64,000 nt of DNA from Merluccius polli (Eukaryota; Chordata; Actinopteri; Gadiformes; Merlucciidae): positions 5,001 to 69,000 of the forward strand of contig JAOPHQ010005738.1 in assembly GCA_030340625.1 (NCBI GenBank), written 5' to 3'. The translations under genes were made by a program, and so were the position numbers. Positions 24,238-34,230 of the stretch are shown piece after piece (the stretch's first letter is position 1; each line of letters begins with the position of its first letter). Under the pieces are notes generated by a model. That model was not told the DNA's origin. It searched no databases and saw only the letters and a program-made list of their open reading frames with translations.

Positions 24238-24989
24238 ACATACATACTATACAGTATGTATACTATATAGTATTTATTAGAGATGCACGATATTGAAATT
24301 ATGACCGATATCCGATATTTGCAGGGTGGTATCTGTCGATACCGATTCCGATACCGATATTTAATAGCCTATATTTGTATTTTTCATATTTTCAGTGCCT
24401 TGACATTAAGATTTTTAAGGCCTACTGAACACTATACACAGGACCACAATGGAAACAAGCCCCTCTGCCCAAAGTATTCAATCAATCAATCAATACTCAG
24501 TTTCTAAGTGTCTGCTTTCACTACTGAATTAGATGAGTATACAAATTAAATATAGTAAAAATGAAACATTTATTTACTTAATTTTTTTTTACATAGTATT
24601 TGAAATTCCACTTGTATTTGTTATTGAGGTAGTCTACTAGACACTTTTGAAATATTCCTGTCTGCTGCCATCAAACAATAATAAAGTCTTGCACTTTACA
24701 GTTCCTGGGGGGTGTACTACGAACCTCGATTAGTGGGTTAGCGAGGTATGTTGCGTTCAAAGTCTCGGTTAGCTGTCCTACGAAAGTCGCTCTCTTTTAG
24801 CGTCGCTATATCACCATGGTAACTTATGCTGGCAACCAAACCTGGGGCCTCATTTATAAAGGTCTCTGCGCACGAAAATGTTGCGGAAACAGGGATGAAA
24901 TGTACGTACGCATCTTTCACCGCCAACGTCGTGATTTATAGAAAAAAACCTTGCGGAAAAGAGTGCGCAGCTCTACGCATCCTTTCACC

Positions 24990-27900
24990 CTGGAGTAAAG
25001 TATGGAGACAGTATCCTCATAATTCATAATTCAAACCTGAAAAAAAAAGTTTCAAAGGCTTGTAAGTCTGTGTTTGAAAACTCAACACCTTGTAAAAAAG
25101 GTTTTGCACCACTGAAAAAAGAGATTATAGCCTGAAAAAAAAAGTCAAACATCTGCAAACATGATTTTGTGTTCTATTTTATCTTCTTCATCATTTTCAC
25201 CAACACATTTTCAAAGCTAAAATGTTTTCACAAACACATTTTCAAAGTTTAAAAATGTTCACCAGCGCATTTGCAGAGTTTCAAATCTGACACTGTTCTA
25301 ACAGTGTATTACTTTGTTTCCCGGTTTCGAAACCTTGTAAATGGGATTCTGCAAACAGCTGTTCAAACATTGAGAAATACGTTTTGAAAGGTTGAATATT
25401 TATTTTTAAAAACTTGTAAAGGTGTAAATTTACACCATTGCAATGTATTTTTTCAGAACTTAATTTTCAGCACTGACTTTTCAGAGATTTGACCACACGG
25501 GCGCAAGCTTGCGAGTCACGTGATTATTGACAGTGTTCTGTCGCTGTTTCGTTTTGAAACTCCTTTAGAGTCAAAGGTCTGAAAACGTGGTTCTGAAAAA
25601 GGAAAAAAAAAACCTTCCTGGGGGCGGGACCATCTTGCTCTAAACCTATTGGTTGCTCTCTGCTGAGGTACAGTCCAATCACATGCACCGTTGACTGGGC
25701 TGTGCTGGATTGACAGTGCTCTGCCGATGACAAGAATAACAAGCGACTTGCGTGGTTGATTTTGTTGTCCATTTTCTGGAACCATGGCTGGTAGACAGGT
25801 GAGCAATTTTATTCTGTATTGTTTGCGTTCTAACCACCCGCGAGCCTCCTGCGGCTCGCCAAGCTGTAATTTGCAACACGTTCTCATCCCAACTCGTAAT
25901 ATACCGACGGTTTGTCACGCCCCTAGACGTGATATTGACGCAAAAGGTACCCTCCCGCGTCTGTGTGAAACGATCTGGGTTCTCATAAACCCGTTCGCGG
26001 TGGTAAGAGACGAGCAGAGACGAGCAGAGTCTACAGCGTCCGCTCGCAGAGCAGAGTCTACAGCGTCCGCAGTCTACTGTGAAACAATTCACTCCAAAAA
26101 GGGTTAGGGTTATGGTTAGGGTTAGCGTAATCTATCACCGTGACCGGGTTATTATTGGAGTGAATGGACTCTGTAGACTCTGCTCGTCTCTTACCACCGC
26201 GAACGGGTTTATGAGAACCCCCAGATCGTTTCACGATCTGGTAGAGTCTTTGCCAGCTTCAAAGCAATGAATAACCTACATCAGCGGGTGCTGTGTATGG
26301 ATCACAAGTTCCGAGTATGTTTATCTTCTCTTCGTATCTAATTTTAACATTTTGTGACAAATGGTCTAAATAGTTGATTTATTTAAGTATCGGAAATCTG
26401 CAAGGCTGCAATTCCCCTGGTTGGACGTTGTTCGTCGCCATTTTGCCAGCGTTTGTTGCCCTCCAGGTATCCATGGTAGTCACGTGTGTTACGGTACGAG
26501 AATCTAAAGACAAGGCCAGGACCCAAATGCAGATACAATAACAATATTTATTAACAAAAAAGGGAGAAAAACAACTCAGGATCACCGCTGGGGAAAACGG
26601 GGCTCAGGGCGCACACAACTGAAAAATAGAGAAAATGTAGTAAAACTCAAAATCACACTTTAAGTGGAAAAAGTAGCAACGCAAATATACCACATGGGGC
26701 AAGTAACAAAAGAACGACAAAAAGAGGAAAACAATGTGGCAACTCAAAAAGGATCCAATGGATCTGATAGTTCAGGCTTAGCTCGAGAATGAAAGTTCAA
26801 CAAAAAGAGTCCAGGGAAAAACTGGAAACAAAGTAACAAAAGAATTCAACCTCAAAGGAGAATCGCTGGAGCTGGAGGTACGGAGGGAGAAAGCGCGGAG
26901 CAAAGTGGCGAGACATATGTGCTTGCATGGAAATCTTCCGGCACTGAAGTGACAATCCAGCAGGTAGAAATAGTCTGTCCTAATGAGCAAATGGTGCTCA
27001 GGTGTGTCTCATGAGTGGGCTCCGCCCACCTCTGCGCTCCCGCACTGCAGGGAGAGGGAGAGAGGAGAACAGAGGGGGGAAAGCACCCTCCAACACAGGG
27101 ATCGTGACAACGTGACCGCAAAGTATGACTATTATTTATGCCATGCGAGCCACAAATTAGTCTACAGCGTCCATTCACTCCAATAATAACCCAGTCACGG
27201 TGATAGATTACGCTAACCCTAACCCTAACCACAACCCTAACCCTAACCATAACCCTAACCCTTTTTGGAGTGAATTGTTTCACAGTAGACTGCGGACGCT
27301 GTAGACTCTGCTCTGCGAGCGGACGCTGTAGACTCTGCTCGTCTCTTACCACCGCAAACGGGTTTATGAGAACCCAGATCGTTTCACACAGACGCGGGAG
27401 GGTACCTTTTGCGTCAGTATCACGTCTAGGGGCGTGACAAACCGTCGGTATATTACGAGTTGGGATGAGAACGTGTTGCAAATTACAGCTTGGCGAGCCG
27501 CAGGAGGCTCGCGGGTGGTTAGAACGCAAACAATACAGAATAAAATTGCTCACCTGTCTACCAGCCATGGTTCCAGAAAATAGACAACAAAATCAACCAC
27601 GCAAGTCGCTTGTTATTCTTGTCATCGGCAGAGCACTGTCAATCCCGCACAGCCCGGTCAACGGTGCATGTGATTGGACTGTACCTCAGCAGAGAGCAAC
27701 CAATAGGTTTAGAGCAAGATGGTCCCGCCCCCAGGAAGGTTTTTTTTTTCCTTTTTTCAGAACCACGTTTTCAGTTTCAAAACGAAACAGCGACAGAACA
27801 CTGTCAATAATCACGTGACTCGCAAGCTTGCGCCCGTGTGGTCAAATCTCTGAAAAGTCAGTGCTGAAAATTAAGTTCTGAAAAAATACATTGCAGTGGT

Positions 27901-28340
27901 GTAAATTTACACCTTTACAAGTTTTTAAAAATAAATATTCAACCTTTCAAAACGTATTTCTCAATGTTTGAACAGCTGTTTGCAGAATCCCATTTACAAG
28001 GTTTCGAAACCGGGAAACAAAGTAATACACTGTTAGAACAGTGTCAGATTTGAAACTCTGCAAATGCGCTGGTGAACATTTTTAAACTTTGAAAATGTGT
28101 TTGTGAAAACATTTTAGCTTTGAAAATGTGTTGGTGAAAATGATGAAGAAGATAAAATAGAACACAAAATCATGTTTGCAGATGTTTGACTTTTTTTTTC
28201 AGGCTATAATCGCTTTTTTCAGAGTTGCAAAACCTTTTTTACAAGGTGTTGAGTTTTCAAATACAGACTTACAAGCCTTTGAAACTTTTTTTTTCAGGTT
28301 TGAATTATGACAGGATACTGGCTCCATAGTAAAGCTCCCG
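24990..28340. repeat. large foldback (inverted repeat), arms ~1.2 kb
   Basis: Left arm about 24990-26180 and right arm about 27160-28340 are reverse complements with few differences. Both contain a CCAAT-containing stretch, an ATGGCTGGTAGACAG|gtgagc start-plus-donor-like segment, a shared block TACCCTCCCGCGTCTGTGTG, and (TTAGGG)n-like repeats near the loop. The spacer holds a solo LTR. The same block occurs at 15170-15345. Confidence 0.85.
26487..27109 (-). mobile_element. solo LTR, 623 bp, TSD ACGTG
   Basis: Bounded by TGTTACGGTACG … GGGATCGTGACA (TG…CA) with a perfect 5-bp duplication ACGTG at 26482-26486 and 27110-27114. A minus-strand AATAAA (26547-26552) suggests minus orientation. No internal coding region remains, so it is a recombination-derived solo LTR of an LTR retrotransposon; family not assigned. 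Confidence 0.85.
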
Positions 28341-29012
28341 CAAAGTTTTTCAAACAGTGAACTCTGGAGACGACCACAGGAAGAAGGTGGCGGTAATGCA
28401 CTATATGTGTTTGCAAACCGCCAATAACGCCAAAAGAAGAAGAAGATGCTGTAACCCCCGGAGCTCATTGCGGACCCAACGTAGCCTGGCAAGCCAGACC
28501 TACATCAGAAAGATGTAAGGTCTGGCTCAGCTCCATTGGCAGTGTGGGCGGGATAAACGGTTGTCTTTCAAGTTCCCTCTGCATGCAATAGGATAGCGCT
28601 ACAACCAATCAGAGCAACAAAGAAGGTGACGTAGTCAGAGCGACGGCTCTGACTACGTAATTAATCAAAACTCCGAATACATATTTCTTTTCGAGGAAAG
28701 ACTTCAGTGCCGTTCTTTGTTCTTTTCTCAAATAAAATGTTAACTTCAAGTCTTAAAGAGTCGCGGCCAAAGCCGAGTCGAAAGACAACCGTTCGCCAGC
28801 AGCAGCAGCCATTGTTTACCTCTAACACGGAACCGTCGCAACTCTGTCGTCATGGTAACCCGGCTTTCGACTCCGCCCCTCACGCTGTGATTGGTCTGAC
28901 ATACTTGGTGTTTCCAGCACCAAAAAGCCGATGGAGCCGTGCTAGACTAGCCTAGAACTCTAGACACCCCCTAGCGGCAGCAAATTTATTTGGCAGCTAG
29001 TGTAGGTCTAGC

Positions 29013-29470
29013 CATAGACATATATACATAGACGCCTCATAGACTGACGCTGCCCGTTAGAGCTGACGTAGCAGCGCGGCCGCCATCTTGTATGGGTCCC
29101 CAGTGCATTCATTTCTATGGAGGAAGGTGTATCCCCAACTACAATAATAAGCATAACTCCCCGAATTTTTACCGGATTTTCACACGGTTTGGTTTGTTAC
29201 AAATGGCAGAGATTTATTTATGATACAGGACGAATTAATATATATATATATTTTTTTAAATAATAAGAATTATTGTTCAATCTTACTTGTGAAAGGTAAT
29301 CCCACGCGATCTGGTGTCAATACTGCGCCGTACGCTGCACAAAATACTGGCATAGCTTGCTCTCCCGTTGACTCCTATGCTAGACTAGAGTGAGGAGACC
29401 CAACCAATATGGCGGCGACGCTGGGTTACGTTCCAGCACGTCATGAGGCGTCTATGTATATATGTCTATG
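29013..29470. mobile_element. P-like MITE copy 1, TSD GGTCTAGC
   Basis: Inverted ends CATAGACATATATACATAGA / TCTATGTATATATGTCTATG with perfect 8-bp duplication GGTCTAGC (29005-29012, 29471-29478), nested inside the composite at 28482-30003. On the minus strand it holds a decayed THAP-domain first exon. 8-bp TSD, CATAG ends and a THAP exon together suggest the P-element superfamily. Confidence 0.85.
29287..29353 (-). pseudogene. remnant THAP-domain first exon in P-like MITE copy 1
   Basis: Minus-strand ATG at 29353 gives MPVFCAAYGAVLT; the last bases before the donor gtaagatt read GITFH in another frame. The two halves match the THAP start (M-P-x-x-C-x-A-x-x-C … GITFHK), so a single-base loss separates them. 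Decayed, not expressible as a THAP finger. Confidence 0.7.
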
Positions 29471-30599
29471 GGTCTAGCACTGCTCCGTCAGCTTTTTGGT
29501 GCTGGAAACACCAAGGATGTCAGACCAATCACAGCGTGAGGGGCGGAGTCGGAAGCCGGGCTACCATGACGACAGAGTTGCGACGGTTCCGTGTTAGAGG
29601 TAAACAATGGCTGCTGCTGCTGGCGAACGGTTGTCTTTCGACTCGGCTTTGGCCGCGACTCTTTAAGACTTGAAGTTAACATTTTATTTGAGAAAAGAAC
29701 AAAGAACGGCACTGAAGTCTTTCCTCGAAAAGAAATATGTATTCGGAGTTGTGATTAATTACGTAGTCAGAGCCGTCGCTCTGACTACGTAACCTTCTTC
29801 GTTGCTCTGATTGGTTGTGGCGCTATCCTATTGCGTGCAGAGGGAACTTGAAAGACAATCGTTTATCCCGCCCACACTGCCAATGGAGCTGAGCCAGACC
29901 CTACATCTTTCTGATGTGGGTCTGGCTTGCCAGGCTAGTGCTAGACCTACCTAGCTGCCAAATAAATTTGCTACCGCTAGGGGGTGTCTAGAGTTCTAGG
30001 CTAGACCCAACGCACATTGCGCACCACATATGAGTTAGCCTATTTATTCATTTATATATTTATTTTATGAAAAGCACCCATTATGAAATATGAATTAAAG
30101 CAAAATTATGTTCAACACACTACAGCCCTTTCAAATCACAATCCTCGGCCAGACCAACTGTATCACTTAAACATTTAAATAATGAGCTTGATAAATAAGC
30201 CACAAAATAGACTTGCGTTGGTCTACTTCATTTAGAAGCACTTCGATCGCCGAATCCGAAAAACACGCTTTCTTTTTAAAAGGTGCATCCATTTTTCCGT
30301 CTAATGATTGGTCAGAAAAGGCTCCTTCCTACTTATAAATATTAAGTGATTAATTAGCATTGACCTTTTAAGGACTATTAAGGGATGGACTTGGGAGGAG
30401 CAGAGCGCTCGTGCACGCACGCCAAATTAGACGCATGTTGGTATTTATAACGAGAAGAGTGCGTGCAGGTGTGCGCAGCAAGGTTTTATAAATCGGAATG
30501 TTTTTGTGCGTACGCACATTCTGAGGTTTGGGCGTACGCAATGTTCTACGGAGGGTTTCACGCAGAGTTTTATAAGTGAGGCCCCTGGTCGGGAGGAGG

Positions 30600-30983
30600 T
30601 TTTCAGCTAAAACTTTACGATTAGATCGGCTTCTTAAAGCTGAACGCCGCTTTCGGGACAGATCCGATCCCTTGGCATTGCCTGAGGATATTCTGTATGA
30701 GAGATACAGGTTCTCATCAGAGGGTATTCGCTATTTGGTCGTCCTTGTTGGACCTTATGTAGGCAATGCTACAAAAAGAAGCAGTGTGTCTGTGTTTCAC
30801 TGCGATGTTTTGCCACGGGTACATATTTGCATATTGGTGATGCCGAACATATAAGCAAAAATACAGTGTGCCTTGCGATACGCAAGGTTGTAGCTGCCCT
30901 AAATACATTGCTACATATGTTCGTGGTGTGTCCCAACTTTTTGCCAACACAAACTGTCAAGGAAGGATTTTATCAACTTGTAG
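30600..30983 (+). pseudogene. Harbinger (HARBI1-like) transposase fragment
   Basis: Frame 1 reads SAKTLRLDRLLKAERRFRDR, SDPLALPEDILYERYRFS and IRYLVVLVGPYVGNATKRSS; after a shift near 30797 it continues LRCFATGTYLHIGDAEHISK, NTVCLAIRKVVAALNTLL, and KEGFYQLVG. This is the N-terminal half of a PIF/Harbinger DDE transposase (pattern 'F.Y..RFS…I.YL…L', 'GD.…SK.TV.…V'). Cut at 31004 by the next TIR element; the catalytic DDE part is absent. Confidence 0.75.
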
Positions 30984-31368
30984 GTAAAATAAAACACCTG
31001 GGGCCTCATGTACGAAGACTTGCGTGGATTTTGGCGTACGCCAAAACCCCGAAACTGTCGTACGCACAAATAAATTCAGATGTATCAAAGTGTGCGTACG
31101 CATGGATCCAAGCGCGTTTCTTTTGTACATCCCGATCAACGTGGGACTGAGCGCACGTGCAGATGTGGCAAACTCCTCCCTGTCCACGCCCTCATTTAAA
31201 TATGCAAATCTATGTAAATAGGCCCTGGACCTGAGATTCACCTCTATCCGATCAGATAAAACAAGCAAGTGTGGCACAGAGGATATTTATATATTATTGC
31301 CACTTACTAAATGTGTTATTTTATATGGACTTTATTTGGCATTTTTACAGACACCCCCCATTCAATTT

Positions 31369-31373
<5 letters not shown>

Positions 31374-31422
<49 letters not shown>
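31374..31422. repeat. (TTA)n microsatellite
   Basis: About 16 ATT/TTA units just upstream of the TATA box of the Harbinger-type element. Confidence 0.9.
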
Positions 31423-31423
<1 letters not shown>

Positions 31424-31442
31424 AGGCACGAGACCACCCGCG

Positions 31443-31453
31443 GCTATATAAAC
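31443..31453 (+). promoter_or_regulatory. TATA box of Harbinger-type element
   Basis: GGCTATATAAACGG lies about 120 bases upstream of the Myb-like reading frame and inside the TIR element; a probable transposon core promoter. Confidence 0.45.
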
Positions 31454-31585
31454 GGTGGGCTGCGCTGCATTCTTCAGTTGGCAGTTAACCGGGACCAGTA
31501 AAGCCACTGAAGACCAGCCGACTCACTTGTCTTTTTGTTTAATTGATTCTTTCAGAATAACATCTTTTCTAAAATATGCCAACCC

Positions 31586-31865
31586 TTGAGTCAGCTTGCA
31601 CTCTATGGGTATAACACAAGCATAAACAAAGGAACGAAAAGACATTTCACAGAGTCCGAGTTGGAGATTGTGGTGAATGACGTGGAGCTGCGGAGGGAGA
31701 TTCTCTCTGGTCCCGTCAGCAGGGATCAATATGAAGAGGAAGGAGATGAGTGGGAGCGCGTGTGTGAGGCTGTAAATGCCGTGGGGTCCGAGCAGCGCAC
31801 ACACACAGGTGAAAAATAAGTGTTCGTATCTGAAGGTGGAGGTGAAGCGGAGGAATATATTCTAT
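31586..31865 (+). pseudogene. Myb/SANT-like DNA-binding protein fragment (Harbinger ORF1)
   Basis: KRHFTESELEIVVNDVELRR, then DEWERVCEAVNAVGSEQRT, match the MSANT/Myb-like pattern 'FT..E…I…V…R…W..ic.aVNa.g..RT'. After a one-base shift near 31810 the frame continues VKNKCSYLKVEVKRRN, the usual 'KKW…LK..vK.r' end. Known role: a DNA-binding partner that brings Harbinger transposase to the nucleus and to element ends. Frameshifted, so probably dead. Confidence 0.7.
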
Positions 31866-32449
31866 GCGTCACTTTCATGCCGCACACTTGGAAGACCACT
31901 AGGTGGCGCTGTTTTTGAGCAAATTCCGTAACGCTAATAACTCCCGCATACTTTGTCGCACATTCGAAATCGGCTTATGAGCCAATTGTCATCGTTTGCA
32001 AGTAAATCCTCGCATTCCCTAAATACCCGCTCACGTCGGATTGCACCATTTGCAAGGTCCTCTAATAACGCTAACGCTGCCATCGGTAATACCATTTTCT
32101 TCATCACATTGCGCATGCGTTTATATCCACCCGTATAATTGCAAACACGGTGGGTGTGTTAGTTGTTCATAAGTGTGTCTCTGACGTGCACATCACTCTG
32201 ATGACTAATTGTTTTTGACATTATCAACAGTTTCCCAGCGTCACCTCTAAGTGTCGCCAAAGGAACAATAGCTGTAGAAACGTGCGTACGCCAGCCATGA
32301 AGTTGACGTGAGGCACCGCGCATTTCCACGGTCATTTCACGTTTCATACATCTGAACGTGAGCGTGGAACGCCATTTTCTTTTGCGTACGCCACGTTTTT
32401 GTGCGTACGCAACCTTCGTACATGAGGCCCCTGTAGCCTATACGTGAAT

Positions 32450-32700
32450 GAGTGGCGGTAGGAGTGGCGGTAGCGCGTCAGTCTTCAGATTCTGTGCGCT
32501 GGGTTAGATTCCCAAGTGAAGTGTAGTTCATCAAGTTATATTTCTTATGTCATATGGAATACTTATTAATTAATGTTATGGAATTATCCAGTTTGGTAAT
32601 CTAGATGGGGGTAAAAGGCATGATGGACAGGCAAGAGATGAACCCCGGACGCTGGCATTCAGCTCACATCCTAATCCACCACACCGCCGTCGCTACTTTC
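32450..32700. other. facing pair of tRNA-like segments
   Basis: Plus strand 32468-32512 has GGTAGCGCGTCAGTC and later GGGTTAGATTCCC, resembling tRNA A and B boxes. Minus strand 32630-32700 has GGTGGATTAGGATGTGAGCT and GGGGTTCATCTC. Neither closes a clean acceptor stem, so these look like tRNA-derived pseudogenes or SINE heads. Confidence 0.3.
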
Positions 32701-33610
32701 CAGCACATGCAATCCGTTTATTACATATAGTATGTATTTGAAAGGAATTCCCTAAAGTGCACAATAAAGCAAGTTGGAGGTTGCATTTTGCAATCATATG
32801 CACTCTATTGGGATTAATGGCGAACAATTCTTACGCATTCACAGAATCTGCTATTTTTTGCCAGCACGCCTCCCTAGCCTTATTATGGGCAACTGTATCG
32901 CCCCTTGCCGTTATTTGCTTTTTAAACTCCTCGTATGAGTTCATAATCACTACTTGCTCCTCCTGAGTGACATACATAGCCCGTGTTCGCTCCGTCGGAT
33001 CCATTGCGTCAAGGTGAATATCGTTGGGTTACGCCCTTTTTATGTGAACGCGCATTGAAACTAAAGCGGAAAACCTGGCTTGACAAATTTACTTTAAGTG
33101 AGCTTCGTGGAACCGTTTAACTCTGATCGCGAGTTTCGTATTTAGCAATCCAGGTTTTCCCAAGAAAGCCTGGGTATGTTCAGCGAGCTTCGTAATATAC
33201 CCCCCAGTTCACATTCAAACTTAAATAACTAACTAAAATAAATGAAAACTCTGTGCAGGACAGGTCAAATACACCTCTAAACTAACAATTACAAACAACT
33301 GTATTGATAATGTCCATAAAACAAACAGAATCCAACAGTACTCTCGTTGTTTGTTTTCCTTCACCGCAAGTGAGTGCATCTATTTCCTGCTTTTTCATAG
33401 CAAATTGAGTACACTGCTGCCACCTGCTGGGGAGAAGACTACAGTGCTGAGGGGCTCTGTTTATGTTACCAAGGCATTGGAGGAGGCGAGCACGTTATTA
33501 TTTTATCGGTGAAAATTATCGGGTTTATTTTGACAGCGGTTTGATACCGATACAGCATTTTTTGGCCGTTATCGGGGCCTTCCCGATATGCTACCTGCTA
33601 ATATCTTACT

Positions 33611-33611
33611 A

Positions 33612-33653
<42 letters not shown>

Positions 33654-33663
33654 TATATATATA

Positions 33664-33719
<56 letters not shown>

Positions 33720-33770
33720 TATATATATATATATATATACTATATACTATATATATATATATATATATAC
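33611..33770. repeat. (TA)n repeat
   Basis: TA dinucleotides with TACTATA interruptions, about 160 bases. Confidence 0.9.
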
Positions 33771-33935
33771 ATACTGTGTATATAGCCTACATGAAGAGCT
33801 CTTTTCCAAAATGCAATACATCCATTTTGACAGTTTTCAGGAAAATACATTTTTTTTACCTAGACCCACACATTTAGTTAATATTCAATTTATCCTGTTA
33901 AAATGGTTTGTTGGCTCAGTCTGAACATGTTGAGT

Positions 33936-34060
33936 ATATATATACTAGTATATAGTATACATACTATATAGTATGTATACTATATAGTATACATACTAGT
34001 ATGTATACTATAGTATGTATACTATATAGTATACATTACTAGTATATAGTATACATACTA

Positions 34061-34146
<86 letters not shown>
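33936..34146. repeat. TA-rich palindromic repeat
   Basis: TATAGTATACATACTAGTAT-type palindromic units followed by long (TA)n. Similar units occur at 24241-24272 and 37858-37903. Confidence 0.85.
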
Positions 34147-34150
<4 letters not shown>

Positions 34151-34230
34151 TTTTTTGTTTGTTTTGTTTTTGTTTTTTTGTTTGTTTTGTTTTTGTTTTT
34201 TTGTTTGTTTGTTTGTTTGTTTTTTCCCCC

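Larger units (their letters stand above)
28482..30003. mobile_element. hAT-like composite with inverted blocks, TSD GACCCAACG
   Basis: Ends TAGCCTGGC / …TTCTAGGCTA flanked by the 9-bp direct repeat GACCCAACG (28473-28481, 30004-30012; 8 bp would be canonical for hAT). Block A (28482-28940) recurs inverted at 29475-29936 and block B (28945-29012) inverted at 29936-30003, giving order A-B-[MITE]-A'-B'. CCAAT boxes and TGACGTAGTCAGAG palindromic motifs lie in both A copies. Confidence 0.7.
24845..30584. mobile_element. GGGCCTCAT-type TIR element, TSD CTG
   Basis: Left end GGGCCTCATTTATAAA and right end TTTTATAAGTGAGGCCC, flanked by CTG on both sides (24842-24844, 30585-30587). Sub-terminal CGTACGC motifs occur at both ends. 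The 5.7-kb interior is mostly later insertions (foldback, solo LTR, hAT composite). Same family as the element at 31005-32431. Confidence 0.65.
31005..32431 (+). mobile_element. GGGCCTCAT-type Harbinger element with Myb-like ORF, TSD CTG
   Basis: Left end GGGCCTCATGTACGAAGACT, right end TTCGTACATGAGGCCC, flanked by CTG on both sides. Carries (TTA)n, a TATA box and a Myb/SANT-like frame, as do the second ORFs of PIF/Harbinger elements. CGTACGC motifs cluster near both ends. The CTG duplication differs from the usual TWA of the superfamily. Confidence 0.7.
24705..33207. mobile_element. Harbinger-like element expanded by nested insertions
   Basis: Left end CTGGGGGGTGTACTACGAAC; right end read inward CTGGGGGGTATATTACGAAG; flanked by TTC (24702-24704, 33208-33210). 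The decayed HARBI1-like transposase at 30600-30983 lies between nested insertions and probably belongs to this element. Three-base duplication and that transposase support PIF/Harbinger. Confidence 0.55.
24275..33600. mobile_element. outer hAT-like flanks of a transposon nest
   Basis: The left flank AGAGATGCACGATATTG with several GATACCGAT motifs (24279-24365) and the right flank with GATACCGATACAGC and TTCCCGATATGC (33544-33595) look like the two ends of one hAT MITE family. The right terminus seems eroded by the adjoining (TA)n, and no TSD is readable. Everything between is insertion. Confidence 0.4.

Noticed and set aside
26852..27568. 238-codon open frame on the - strand in the foldback
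   Set aside because: Its N-terminal half is the mirror of a frame at 25784-26107 because of the inverted repeat; it crosses the solo LTR boundary and has no recognisable domain.
28199..28492. 97-codon minus-strand frame with FFFFWRYW
   Set aside because: Spans the edge of the foldback and simple T-runs; no domain recognised.
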